NCBI RefSeq assembly: GCF_001653235.2 | Contig: NW_019154043.1 | Location: 248,001 to 312,000 of the forward strand | Source of the DNA: Pochonia chlamydosporia 170 | Taxonomy: Eukaryota; Ascomycota; Sordariomycetes; Hypocreales; Clavicipitaceae | Direction of reading: 5' to 3' | DNA length: 64,000 nucleotides | In this document: one piece after another, positions 23,529-35,999 of the stretch | How positions within the stretch are numbered: the stretch's first letter is position 1 | How the letters are laid out: each line of letters begins with the position of its first letter | Position numbers and translations under genes: made by a program | Notes under the pieces: model-generated | Told to the model about the DNA's origin: nothing | The model's database searches: none | Seen by the model: only the letters and a program-made list of their open reading frames with translations

Positions 23529-26500
23529 TCAAATTTCGCATCGGAAGGAGGACTCACTGTTGGCATCAAAGGTAAGGTAAGACCAGCTATCGTTAAGATA
23601 TGCCTTCTCGGTACCGACGACGATGGTTTTGACTTGTCCCATCGCACCTGGCGCCGGACGTAATTGGTTGAGATTGGCAGAGATCTTGACGAGTCCGGTC
23701 ATGAAGCTGAGTGCCACCTCTTTGGCCAAGCACTCATGCTGGCCGTAACTGAAAGAAGTTATAGAATTCGGCTTACGCTTTGGGTCAAACTTGGTTGGAT
23801 TAGTCACTTCCGATGGATCGCGCCCAGCCACTCCCTAAGACAATGTCAGACGTCTTCTCGTTATTTGCGGAAGATACACTGGGAAAATGCCAGTGATGGA
23901 ATCTGGACTTACAAGCATCAAAACGACGGGATTTCCCGGCTGGACCTGCTTGTCCTCAAGCGTATTTGGCTGTGTTGCGATGCGTACATTACGCTGTGAG
24001 CTCGTGAGGCGTTGAGCCTCGACGACATATGCGCGAAGGGATTTATCATCATTCTTTTGAGCAAGGTTCCGGACTTCGGACCAGATGGATGCATTCTCCG
24101 AGCGCAGGAAGAACTCTAGGACTTCATAAAACTAGATGGAATTAGTCAACTTTCCACCATCTTTTACAATCAATGCGCAACACTCACTGCAGTAACTGGA
24201 ACACCAACTCCACCAAAGGATGTGAGCCACAGATTATCGACAACCCTCTCGGGTGAATTGCCCTGATCCAGAAGCTCCTCAACAAGCTTCCTGCCACAAG
24301 CACGCAGGGAGTCCTTCCTAGCGAAACCCTTGTGGATGAGTTTGCTGATCCCTAATCCGGAACCGCGATTCAAGTTGACGTCGTCGACTAACCTGCGGGT
24401 TGCGTCAATAATTACTTTCGCACTTTCTTGAGCCCGGCGGCGACGGTTCCAAGCCTGGCCAGGGTCATTGTTGTTGACGCCCCAGGTTCGAATGTTGGAT
24501 AAATGTCCATACAGCTCGGCCGTACCAAACGTACCGTTTGGATTCTCGTCGGAGCGTAAGTCGAAGTAGAAGAGATCCGCCAGGAGCCGGGTGTTGAGCG
24601 GAATGGCGACATCGCGGATCAGGTCGATCTGGTCAAGTCCGTCTTTGATCTTAAAGCTCTCTTTCTGTATCAGTTGCGTTCCCACGCGGTTGATAAACTC
24701 TGGGACAGCTGCGTGCAAGTTTGGGATGCTACCCAGAGCTTTCATGAAACTGGCTCGGTGCTCACGGTTGTGCGGCTCGTCACCAGCCAACATGAACCAA
24801 CTCACGTCCTTGCCTGGGATCAACGAGTTCAAAGGCTTGAGCCAAGGCACAGCGAATTGCTTGGGGTTGTCAAGCACTTTCTTGATGGCCGCACCTGTCG
24901 TGACGATCACTGGCTTTGCGGGGGGCTTTGGATCGTCTAGTGTGTACTGGCCGAACGTCCCGAGCTCTTTGGAAATCTTCTCGTTTGTTGCTTTGGTGAA
25001 CATTGGCTGCATGATAGCGATTGAGTTGTAGGGGAACCAGCCGGGAACGCCTCGCTGGATCAGCTTGTACAGCATTGAGCCACCAAGAGTCTTGTAGTCC
25101 TGCTGTACCTCATTGTAGCCCCAGCTTGTAAGGTTCGCGACTGTGTAGTCGATGGTGTTGAACCGGTCTGACCGTACGAGTGTGACCGCGTCAGAGAGGA
25201 CAGCTCTTCCAACTGAGTACGTGGGACAGATTCCGCAGCCTGTGTTGCGGGCTGGCTTGATGTCCTCAATCATGAGGCCAGGGTAGAGCTCTACCATGTC
25301 AGGATCTGAGTACAGCTTCTCCAGAATCGAGGCAATCTCTTCATTTGAGTTGATTCCACTGAACGTATCGTATCGCTTCAGGCCAAAGAACTCGCGGAAC
25401 TCGTTCAATGATGCGACCTGCCATTTGCGAGCTTGAATGATACCAAGCACTTCGACGATCTTGAGTACCTTTGGGACCATGCGGGCACCAAAGCAACCAG
25501 CTGGGTCCTCCATTGCATCTTTAAGAATGCGAACAAGGTCCTCATCCCTGAATGTTCCGTTTTCTTGACGCTCCAGGCCGTCGAAGGTTCGGACGCTTGG
25601 GTCCTTTGGAATGCTCTGATCAAACAGGGCGAAAGCTCGGCCAATCTCAGTATCGCTCACATCCCCTATATCATTGGCGGTGCGACCTGGAAAGAGTTTG
25701 AGGAAGAAGTTGTTAATCCAGCGTTCATCCTTCTTGGAAATACATGAATGGAATCGGTATAGAAGGTTAAATTCCACGCTGACTTGGTTGCCAACACCTC
25801 GTGGGACGCCATCATCTCCCACGCTGCCAGTGTCGACGCGGGGGTCTAAAGTCCAGTCACTGTTGGAGTGATGCGTATTGGTGATGGCACGCAGGTAGTC
25901 ATGCAAGGAAATGTTGATGTACAAACCCCCGACGATCAAACGAGCTGTGTTGAACAAATCGTGATCTTGTTTGGCTATGGCCCGAGCCTTGTCCTCTGCG
26001 CTGGCATTAGGCGGACATGCCAGTGTAAAACGTCCATTTTCGTTGATTTTGAGCAAGATGTCCGCAACGTAATTATGGAATCGGTTGTACAGGACGAGCA
26101 TGACGTTCACGCCAGGTGGCTGCCCTATCAGACGCCTCTCATGGAAGGTGTCAGGCTTTAGCTTGCCCTCTTTCATGGTGCGGATTTCCAGCTGGTCCTT
26201 GAGGGATGAACCATACAGAGGTGCCAGGTCAAGATATGATGACGTATCAGATCTGTTCGTGTCTGTACGGTTGGTGCGGAAGATGTCGTGAATGATGACG
26301 GATGCATGATAGAAGAGCATGGACGAGATGCCTGCAGGGTTCTCTCTGAAACTTTCATCGTCACGAGCCATCAAGAGGTCGAACAGCAGACCGGGCTCAG
26401 GTTTAACACCGTGAAGCCGTTTGAGAGGTCGGACACTCTTGGCATAGGGCATACCAGCTCTTCCCAGGTTTGGTTCGAGGATGTTGTTAAAGCCTCCATC

Positions 26501-27075
26501 AGGCTGACGATATTGGTAAAGACCGTTGAGTGGATGTGAGGCGCTCTGTCGTAGCAGAATATTGCTGTCGGGGGCTGTATACTCGATGAAGTCACCGAGA
26601 CTATCGTTACGTTTTGGCGCTGGGTTCTGGGCATTGACAGCCTCAAAGCCGATTTGTCCTCCGACATAGCTCTGTGGTGGATGTTGCAGATTACCCCAAA
26701 GCGTCTCGATAAGCTTGTTTGTGAACTTAGTTCTGAGCCTGGACGAGCGAGGCAGAGAAGTAAGGATACCAATCAAGACCTCGGTGGTGCTGCTGGTCAT
26801 CAGTATGCTTCGTTTTGCGTCCTCATGAGTTGCACATACGCTTTCTTGTCATCAAGTGGCTGCCCCTTCTGCGCAAGGCCTGTAATAAGATCACCTAGCT
26901 CTTTTGGGGTCACCTGATGCTCAACTCCAGCAGAGTTGCTCCAGAAATATCTGGCAACAGCATTCGTGTTCCAGAGATACTTGGCAAGGTTGCTGGCATT
27001 GGCAAGTAAACCAGAAGGCTCTTCTTCTGAGTCACCATATGCCTCTCCGGCCTGGTATTTCTCATCTCTTGACAT
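23529..27075 (-). CDS. Ppo-type fatty-acid oxygenase (heme peroxidase/dioxygenase fused to P450; linoleate diol synthase family)
   Basis: Exons 26840-27075, 24188-26792, 23913-24131 and 23529-23834 give 1121 residues, the usual size. The dioxygenase half contains TLWGNLQHPPQSY, NNILEPNLGRAGMPYAKSV, the distal heme His in SVIIHDIFRTNR (about residue 247) and the catalytic Tyr and proximal His in FNLLYRFHS (about Y424 and H427). The C-terminal half is P450-like, with ISKELGTFGQYTL, WLTSFGGVGVPVTA and the heme-thiolate region SYGQHECLAKEV, whose Cys is present. Family members oxygenate linoleate at C8 or C10, and those with an intact thiolate isomerise the hydroperoxide to diols; the products act as sporulation and secondary-metabolism signals. 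Position specificity cannot be read. About 45 extra residues sit between SYVG and QYRQPDGG, possibly an insertion relative to relatives. Confidence 0.92.
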
Positions 27076-28701
27076 GGTAGCAACTTGCCTCGGACCTAGG
27101 AGTCAATTGTTGATGTATTATATGAATGATAACGATATAAAAGAACAAGGTACTGCGGCGATCATCATAAGAACGTGTCTCCGAGACAATTTAATATAGT
27201 TTGCATGCAGCCTCTACCGGCCACTACAGCCTATCGGGCAAGCCGCATTTCCGATTTGTGCCTTCAGCCTGCAAACATGGCAGAGGCGCCAAGAACATAT
27301 TTTGCTGAATCAGTCACGCTACGGAATAGCAACGCTCGGGATAAACTACAACCCCAAAGTGGTATCAATGGCCGGGGTGCTATTCATCAAAAGATCCTGT
27401 CCTGGAGCTGAATAGGTTACAACCACTTACGTCCCTGAACAGACACACAGAATACTCAGTAGGAGTGGTCCGGGTTGTGCAGTCAGCCACTTGATGCGGA
27501 CTTGTCTCGATTGCTTGGGTGGATTTAGGCGACCAAATTCACGTTAGGAGGATCGCATGCCTTGGGTTGACATTCACAAGTTGCCCGACTTTACCACGTC
27601 TTACATTGGGTGATGAATCAATATTACTGCAGGGAGCCCAGTGCGTATGATTGATGTACTTATGCGTCATGTCACGACAGCCCTGGAAAGGCAGCCACCT
27701 GCGCCGTTGGGAGCACAAGAATGTGACTGACTGTACGGAGAAGTGTGATACGAGTCTCTGGTTGGTGCTAACCGACATGAGCTGATGAGGAGTAAACAGG
27801 GCTTCACGAATATCGGACAAGGGATCAAACGTGTTGGTGGCGACGTAGCCGCTGGTAGTCAGGTGAGTGAAGTGCTTCACCATTACGTGGAAGAATACCT
27901 GTGCCAACAACATACCGAAACTATAATGAAGTTGCTAGCAAAGACTATACCGAAACCTTGTAAAATGCCCAAAAGCTGGTGCCCAAAGCGGAACAAACAA
28001 CCATTACAGAAGATTGAGGCTGACTGACAGATTACCATTAACCAATAGCAGGCGCCACATTTGAAAGAAGACAAGGCTGCAGGTGTACCAGCCAAGCCTT
28101 TCACTAATGTAGTTATGCATGAGCGAATCGGATTCGTCATGACAGATTCAAGCTGGTGTCTTGGGTTTCGGGACTGAGACCCCAAACCACACCGGTCTTC
28201 AACAGGCACCTCACAGGTGACGGTGGCCAAGCCATTGCAAGGATTAGAACAACGCCTTGTCTACCGCTGTGGCGTCCCGTGGAATGTACTCGATCGGGTT
28301 TTGGGATGACGAGTAACAGGGTGACAATACTACGCCATTGTAAATATATTGGAGGCTGGTCGCATTGGGTAGCAGCAGCAGCCTGGATTGGGTTCTCGGT
28401 GCATCCGTGAAAGGGTTGCATGGACAGCCAAGATCCGACAACATTCTGAACCATAGATGCCACTCATGAGAAAATTCCTGTGGTGACTCAGTCGCAGGCG
28501 AACCAACTACAATTGGATGCAGTCGAAATAAAAGGTCAGCCAAAGGGAGTCGTGGTCATGGATACGGAGTATGCCCACATTTAATAACATTGAACCTGTT
28601 GGTAGCGAAGGGAAATCTTTGTCCAAACTACAATTCTATTCGGAGCGCGTCCAAGAAAAACTGTTTGGCACCTTCACAAGCTGCTTGACAACTCGCAAAC
28701 C
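27076..28701. other. 1.6-kb intergenic, divergent upstream region
   Basis: It lies between the divergent Ppo oxygenase and DUF2235 genes. Small overlapping frames up to 124 codons are present without motif. It is long enough to carry regulatory elements for both genes, but I recognised none. Confidence 0.5.
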
Positions 28702-30634
28702 ATGGCTCAAGCAGAAGCAACCAAAGAGCCTACCAAGCTGATTCTATGCTTTGATGGTACTGGCAACTCTTTCAGCGGATCCAATGCTGACACCAATGTT
28801 GTCAAGATCCTGAGAATGCTGGACAGGACTCATCCTAATCAGTATCATTACTATCAGAGTAAGTGCTAGTTGCTCGTTGAAGTCTCTTTGGCTGACCAAC
28901 TGCCCTACAGCGGGCATTGGCACATATGATATCAATGAAACATCTGTAAACAAGACATGGCTGGGTGAGATACGGAGTTTTGTTTCGCAGACCATTGATC
29001 AAGGGTTTGCTACGACATTCGACGCACATGTCATGGCAGGTTACCGATTTTTGATGCGGTACTATGAATCTGTAAGGCCGCTTGCGCTGATGAATTTTGC
29101 TATTGTCTCTAGCTAACATCACGTAGGGTGCCAAGATCTACATGTTTGGCTTCAGCCGAGGTGCCTATACTGCCAAATTCCTAGCACGCATGATCAACAC
29201 CGTCGGCCTTCTATGCAAAGGAAATGAGGAAATGGTTCCATTCGCATACCTTCTCTACCAGCGCTATTTATCTGGGAAACTCAATGATCGCATAGCCGAG
29301 CAAAAAGAACTGTTTGACAAGGCCAGCATAATTGGGAGGGCCGTAAAAAGTGTGCCGGACATCACCAAAAATTTACCCTTCTCAATGGAACAAGTGGCGA
29401 ATACGTTGACAGCGGAGCAACTCCAAAATGCTCTCTCACAGGCCACAACAAGCAACTCAATCGACAAAGTTAAGTTAGCAGTAGCAAAGGCCATGAGGCC
29501 GGACAAACTCAAGAATACCATCTCCGACAACCTTACTAGAGCTATGCAAGCCGCGACAACGGATCAACCCGCTAACAGTGCCACGCAAGGGAGGCCTGTG
29601 GGTATAATGGATGTTGACAAACTTGAGCAAGATCGGCTTGAAGAAGAGAGCCGGCAGTCGAAGGAAGATGTCAACGAGGCCCTAGACGAACTACGAGCCT
29701 TTAGTGAAACATTTTGTCGAGAAGAGACAGATGAGGACGGCAAGGGAAGAAACATCAAGGTGTACTTCCTGGGCATTTGGGACTGTGTGAGCTCCGTCGC
29801 CGTTTTGGAACAGAAAGCTCCCATCCCAGTGGAAGTCATTGGCACGGCGCGTATTGTCCGACACGCTGTGGCAGTTGATGAGCGTCGAGTCAAGTTCAAG
29901 GCGGCTCTTCTAGCCCAGGATATCAAGGACACGAAGAATACTAAGGCAGAAGATATCAAGGAGGTCTGGTTCCCGGGCTGTCACGGCGATGTGGGCGGCG
30001 GATGGCCTGCTTGTCAAGACGGGATGTCCACTGCCGACGACAACCAAACGTTTTGGCAGCACCTGACCCAGAGCATTCAGAACTTTTTGAGATCTTCGAA
30101 GCCTCAGGGACCCAGCCACGACGTTGGCGCGGATGAGTTCCAGATGAGCGACGTGCCACTGGCATGGATGATCCACGAGCTCGAGCTTGTGGGCCAAGCA
30201 AAACCATCTGCTTCCGTGAAGTGGAATATCAATAGAGACACCTTCCATGAGAGATTCGACGAGTGGTACAAGAACAAGAAGCTCGCCTTTGGCGGTTTTG
30301 TGCATGACTCGCTCTCGTACGGATATGGCACGGGTTTCGCCAAGGTGCTGCTTTGGAAGTTTATGGGTAAGTGAAATCCAATTTCTACCTACCACCATAC
30401 CTCCTACTAATTACGTTTTGTTGAAAAGAGTATTTACCAGTAGCAACACTCCTAGCCCCAGTAACAGAGCTCTACGCCGTGGCTTGCATCTTCTCACCAC
30501 GCCCAGTTCAACATGACATACACGGAGACAACGACGGCTGGGATAATGTGACATGCATAAATCACCGGGAGTTATCCCCAAATATTGGGCCGGGGTGGGA
30601 TCTTCAAGTTACGAGGGAGACCTTGGAATGTTGA
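28702..30634 (+). CDS. DUF2235 / Tle1-like alpha/beta hydrolase (putative phospholipase)
   Basis: Exons 28702-28858, 28911-29071, 29127-30366 and 30429-30634 give 587 residues with consistent phases. The N-terminus has the family opening [13 protein letters not shown] and [10 protein letters not shown], then YYQTGIGTYD. The nucleophile elbow is [18 protein letters not shown] (Ser in GFSRG), and the acid/base region is [14 protein letters not shown], with the conserved Asp. A charged helical insertion rich in Gln, Lys and Asp lies at about residues 150-290. The C-terminal part KFMEYLPV and [14 protein letters not shown] follows the family pattern. No signal peptide is seen, so it is probably intracellular. 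Bacterial relatives are type VI secretion phospholipase effectors (Tle1); the fungal proteins are mostly uncharacterised, so a lipase activity is inference. Confidence 0.9.
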
Positions 30635-30943
30635 AGGTGGTTCCCCATGTTGACAGTTGCATATGCACCTGTGCAATTCTGAGTGCTGAAATGTACTTCA
30701 GCTGATGAGCTACAGGGTGTAATGGAGATGCATGTCTGGATGTGACTCTCTCTGCATGTGGCCAAGTCTTACTCATTTTGGAAGGTAATCATGGCTGGCT
30801 GATGGACATGGAAGTTTAGTTCCTCTTACCGGCTCCGCCGTTTGCACGATTCTGATTGACGATGATTACGAAGGCCAAGTCTGTCGCACAGTTATTCCAT
30901 CAAAACTCTCCAAACGGCTCAGCGCATACGCACATCTCCAAGG
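30635..30943. other. Short intergenic
   Basis: About 300 bases between two plus-strand genes; nothing recognisable seen. Confidence 0.5.
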
Positions 30944-31791
30944 ATGGCAGCCCATCGCATCTGGAACATTGAACCTGTCATCCTGGCTGATGCTCCGGCA
31001 TTAGCTAGCAATAATGTCTCTGCCTACTGGGAGGATGACACCTTTCGCCGCAAGTGGGACAGCGCCATTACGCCCGAATATCTCATCGAACAGGAGACGG
31101 CGCGCATTCCGGACGCCCTGCTCTATAGGCGGGACATACTACGCCATCTCAAGGCGACTAATCCATGTACGGGAGAACTCATGGGGTACCTACGAGCTGC
31201 GCTGCCAGTGGAACATGCGAACTTGCCGGATGGTTCGCTAGTTTGGCCAGAATTGCAAATTGCGGATGTCAGCGCTGAGGAACGGAACCGGATCCGGGAG
31301 GTTGCTGAGAATGCTTGGTATAACCCGAAAGATGATGGCTCGGAAGACAGAGCATTTGAGATGCAAAGAGAGATACTCTCAAAGGGAGTCTACATTAGTA
31401 AGTACTTGAGTACTGTTGCAAGCCGTAACACATGCGGGGTTTGCTCTCATTTCCATCACTGTGAGAGGGTTGGAAGCGTGAACATAAGTCTGATCTGAGA
31501 AAAACAGAGCTGCGTTATCTTGCCGTCCACCCGAAGTACCAGCGTAAAGGTGTTGGAGCGGCATTAGCGAAAGCTCTTATAAAAATGGCCGAGGAGTTAG
31601 GCGTGGATATTTACCTTATGGGCTATGAGGCTGGTCGCTCTCTATATGAAAGACTTGGCTTTCGGGAGATTGATCGATGTGTCGAAGATAGTATCAAGAA
31701 TGGGATCAGAGTACGACATGCAGCTTATTTCATGGTGTATCGTGTAACTAATGGAGATAACCTGAGTACCGGAGCTGAGCATCAGGCCTAA
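30944..31791 (+). CDS. GNAT-family N-acetyltransferase
   Basis: Two exons, 30944-31397 and 31508-31791, with a 110-base intron give 245 residues. The N-terminal half (NIEPVILADAPALASNNVSAY, EYLIEQETARIPDALLYRR) is typical of fungal GNAT-like proteins. The second exon has the acetyl-CoA binding motif: LRYLAVHPKYQRKGVGAALAK, with the Q/RxxGxG/A signature, then YLMGYEAGRSLYERLGF. Substrate unknown; cytosolic, no targeting signal. The intron is longer than its neighbours but has a GTAAGT donor and a CAG acceptor. Confidence 0.88.
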
Positions 31792-32120
31792 GCTGCAGCC
31801 GGTAATGAATCAATGGCACGTTGCTACAAATGAACACGAAATTGTCGCTGCTAAGCCATGCATAAAATGTTAAAAGTGGTGCAAATAGTTATTTCAAAAT
31901 TACGGTAAAGAAGGTAACGAAGCGATCTGAGGCTCTCTCTCCCAACTGCTACTCGAAGGTAAGCTACAGTTGCATTGCTTTCCTTGTAACCTTCGTGATG
32001 TTTAATGCCCCGCAGACTAGGGGGCTATTTCCGTTGACAGCTTTTGTGCTGGAAGTAGGTTTAGTGAGACAAGCTTTAGACATACCAGCTGTCTTCCGGT
32101 CCAGGCGTACCGTACATTCC
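31792..32120. other. Convergent intergenic
   Basis: About 330 bases between the GNAT gene and the minus-strand secreted protein; no gene seen. It presumably holds both 3' ends. Confidence 0.5.
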
Positions 32121-32773
32121 TTACCACCTCTTGAATTTATCAATATCAAAGTTATCCCAGATCAGCCTGCCATATTCTAGTTCGCGAAAGACCTTTCCTT
32201 CCTTATTCCACCATATGGTGGACAACATGATCATACCCGATGTGTCGCCCTTTTTGATGCCAGGCGGGAGGTTTTTCTTGGCTTCCTCCGGAGGGTCAAC
32301 CGCCAATGTAAACCAGACCACATTCTCCATTATCGCGAATGAACCGGGCTCAGAGCTGCCGTCAATAGAAATGGCCTGGACTTTGACGTTCGTCATGAGA
32401 GAGCTGAATCCCTTGTTCGCCGCGTACCAGGCTGGCTTTGGTGCTCTAACAATTTCAAGAGCTAAGAATAATAAGTTACAATAGTCCGATTAAGGGGGAG
32501 AAGGTGAAAAGCGGCCTTACGTATGTCGGTGATGTGGAAGTCATCTGATTCTAAGTCGTTCATTCGGTCAAAGTTCCCAGTAGTGAATGATATGAAGTAC
32601 TCGCTGATGCGCGACAACAACAGCTTGTCGGGATAGTCTTTGATACGACTGATATCGAATGAGGGATCGGAAGGTATGCAAACGGGAACCTGGGCGGGTG
32701 CCGCTATGACTCCAAGAATCTGAGGAGGGACGAGCACACTAAGCAAGAGAAGAGATCCGAATGAGTAAAACAT
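32121..32773 (-). CDS. Small secreted NTF2/SnoaL-like protein
   Basis: Exons 32521-32773 and 32121-32461 with a 59-base intron give 197 residues. The start MFYSFGSLLLLSVLVPPQILGVIAAPA is a signal peptide, so an in-frame upstream extension to 32899 is ignored. The mature part (LLLSRISEYFISFTTGNFDRM, DDFHITDI, FSIMTNVKV-like strand, VWFTLAVDPP, GMIMLSTIWWNKEGKVFRELEYGRLIWDN) has the helix-then-curved-sheet pattern of SnoaL/NTF2-like domains, common among secreted fungal proteins of unknown role. It has a single obvious cysteine in the mature part, so no disulfide core. No catalytic function is claimed. Confidence 0.8.
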
Positions 32774-35700
32774 CTTGTGTTGGATGTGAGGATAGATGAT
32801 GGAGAATTGCGTAGGGGACCAAGGCCATATATTTATACTGATGGTCGTGACCGGATGCCGACTCTGGGCCTCAGCTCCTTCGGCCGACGCTGGCGCCACT
32901 CATCAGAGTTTTTCATCACACCGACTACCACTACATGCAGTGTCTTAACTGGTGTTCCCGTGTCTGCCATGGCTGGTAGGTTGTTTGACTGATCGACCCC
33001 TGATGTCGACATTCGGGGCGTATGGTTGTCAGAACAGAGACTGATTAGGCCGAAACCGGCCTTAGACCTCTTTGGTGTGACGGATATGATGTATATGCGT
33101 GGTTCAAGCAGAACGACGAATAACTAACTTGCCATACAGAAAGCTGAGCCGCATTGCTGCCTGAGGGTGAGAGACATCCGAACTAACTCGGGCAACAGTG
33201 TCAACGGTATACATGTAGGCCATATCAACGGGTTACTTGCAAGGACACTGGGGATTGTACGGTAGTCTCTCCTCCTGGGTCAGATATCATCGGCGGATGT
33301 CTTTGCTTTGTCGTGCTGGCGTTTTTCACTGTGTAGTAAAGGAAGTCACAGCATGGCTACACCAGACACTTCTTATCGTTCATCAATTACGACACACTTA
33401 AACCTTGGCTCTCTGGTGGAAGCATGGCGTCCGCGCCACCGCGGCATAGCTCCTGGTTTTGAGGAACCCTCGTCCACTCTTCACCCGCATCAGACATGTC
33501 AAGTGTATTGTGGTGTGCTAAAGTGATACATATCGCCGTGAATATATATCACACTTTTATTTAGCCAAGCGTGATATCACAGTTGCTGAAATGATATATA
33601 CGTGCATGTGCATAAGACATGCCACATCGCAGAGCTGGCGGTAGGCAACCTGTTCAATTACGACTTTATGATTGGCCCAACGTTGCTTTTTACAAGTTCC
33701 ACCTTCGGGAGAGGCGTGCTGGACTGTGTGATCCCGTCGCAGTAGCCTGACACCATATGGAGTAGTTGCCGCGAATTCTCCTAGACAGTTGTCTGCTCAT
33801 GACTTCATCATCAGACATCTGGAGGATATTAGCAATACCCTGACTTCGCTCCGTCGCCCGCTGGAGAAACATCGAATGGTCTTCCTTTCGGTCCAACTAA
33901 ATTCGATGCTATCTTCTGGATCAGCTGTACAGACAGGGTCAAACTAGGTCGATCGAGTGAACGACAGACAAGAAAACGATCGTAGTGCATTTGCCACTAG
34001 TGGCAGAACATCCACACCTTGGTGCGGAAATAAGACTTCATGTAAGGCATGCCTATCAATAAACGGCACGGCAATGCCCGTGTTGCATTAGTAAAGTTTA
34101 AAAACAGGCGACCTTATGCAGTGTAGCGGAGGCTGAGACCAATACTGCCAACAAATGGACCCTGAGTCCTCGTACGTAACGATGCTGTCTTGGAGTGTGC
34201 GATGAACACTGCTCTGGCTGAAAATGCTCTCACACGCCTAAAGAAGTGTAGATCAAGCGATGATGCTGTCATGGCTTCCGTGTCAGCTGCGGTAATTGCT
34301 TGTGGCTTCATTGTCGACGCTGGGCAGAGTCTGTTGTTGGGGTTAGAGAGCAGGGTTTTCCCTGGTAGCACAAAGCCCAAGCCGTGTATCTCACTTGCAT
34401 GAAATGTCTGGCTTGAGGGTTACTGGGCGTCCATACTGCGATCTAAATGGTTGGTGATGAGCTGAAAGATGCGTGCAATGACAACGAAATTGAAACCAAG
34501 AAATTCTTTTGTGTTTGCCACGGCTGCCCTTACCACACGTAAGGCATCCTCAGGTACCAAACTGCTTACCACCCTCCAGCATCACGAGAAGCAAGATGAT
34601 AGGTTCATTCTTGCAACGGCGGTTCGCCGCAGTTCCATGCACAGTATGAGAAAAGTTCCCAAGATGAGCAGCATGACACCTCAAAACTCTCTCGGAACAT
34701 GCCAATCTTCAATACTAGGCTCTTACATCACGAACAGGTGGCTGCCCAGCACGACGTCTTTGGTGTTACGAGACTTTAGTCAGAAATAAGCCAAGAGCGT
34801 ACGACAGATGAGCAAATTTGCATTAGATGACGCTGGATATTGCCATTTTATATGTTGTCAATATGCCAGCCTTCTGATGCTCAGCTTTATCAATCGCTCC
34901 AGGAATTCCGAGTACAGTAGGTGACACGATTTGCGTGCATCCGTTGCTCGTCTTTCACGGCCGAGATAATGTACGCCAGGCCATCACTGTGTCCATAGTT
35001 CAGAGGCATTGGCCCCGGTTTAGGCAGTTATTTGGCTTGAGAAATTGGTATGGTATCTTAGGTATTGGGGTTGAGGCTGTTTTGAGTGAATGGCTGTAGA
35101 GTAGCCAACAGGGAACCAAAGTTTCCACCGCCGTAACAAACAATGCCACACAAAAACTTGGCTCACAAACCTGCAACCCGCATAGCACTCTACTCAGATT
35201 CAGATTTACGAGACCAGAAATAGAAAATTGACGAAAAATGGCCAATTCCTTTCTCACAAACCCGCCAACTTAATGTCTGAGATTGTTCTGTGTTTACCAA
35301 TCTCTTATGAATTAAGTCCCTGAACAGGGATTATCGTAATCATCTGGAACAAGAAGATGGCGTCCAACACGACACTTTTGCACTACCATTGCTCAGTGTT
35401 TGGCGTGTTGTTCACATTTCCACTGTAGTGTCGAAGAGTGAATTGACATGCCCATGTGTCATAGTAGAACCTATAAATTCTGTTGGTAGCATCGATCATC
35501 AAGGGTAAGAAGGGCTGTAAATTTTTTCAACATCAAATGGAGTCAAGATTGCAACACATTACCAAAATTAACGCCGATATACAGCGCTACTGGCTAGGAC
35601 ATTGCTATAGACGGGTCCATGAGCCAGTCGTGGTTTGGCTGTTTTACCATCCCACTTGCCCGATTGTATATCCAACTCCGTGGACTTTGTGGATCAAGCC

Positions 35701-35999
35701 CATCGGGATGACCAAGCCCTGCAAATCGTCGTGATTTATTCTGTAAAATATATTAGTATGACTAAGAATGCGTATAAATACAAGTGTTTCATAGGGAAAC
35801 CTCTGAACGAAATAGGATTGCCTCATTTCATATTACGAATCTAGAAGTGCTCGGTCGAAGGGATCAGTTAAAATAAGGCAGGGATTGGGAATAGAAGACG
35901 AAGTATATATTTTGGCAGAGTGAGCTGTTTCGGCAATAAATCAACTCAACACCTTTGTGAAATCTAGTCGTGGAAAGCCATATAACACGTCCTTGAAGT
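32774..35999. other. 3.2-kb stretch without supported gene
   Basis: Scattered frames of 60-117 codons with no motif. At 34114-34800 on the minus strand several short apolar or basic frames lie close together (for example GVMLLILGTFLILCME). They could be remnants of a membrane-protein gene, but I could not build a continuous spliced model. Parts are AT-rich (33530-33610, 35730-35900). Confidence 0.45.

Noticed and set aside
18851..27075. Secondary-metabolite gene cluster around the MFS, regulator and Ppo genes
   Set aside because: No polyketide synthase, NRPS, terpene cyclase or prenyltransferase backbone gene is present in the window.
34114..34800. Possible membrane-protein gene on the minus strand
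   Set aside because: No continuous spliced model could be built; kept only as a low-interest finding.
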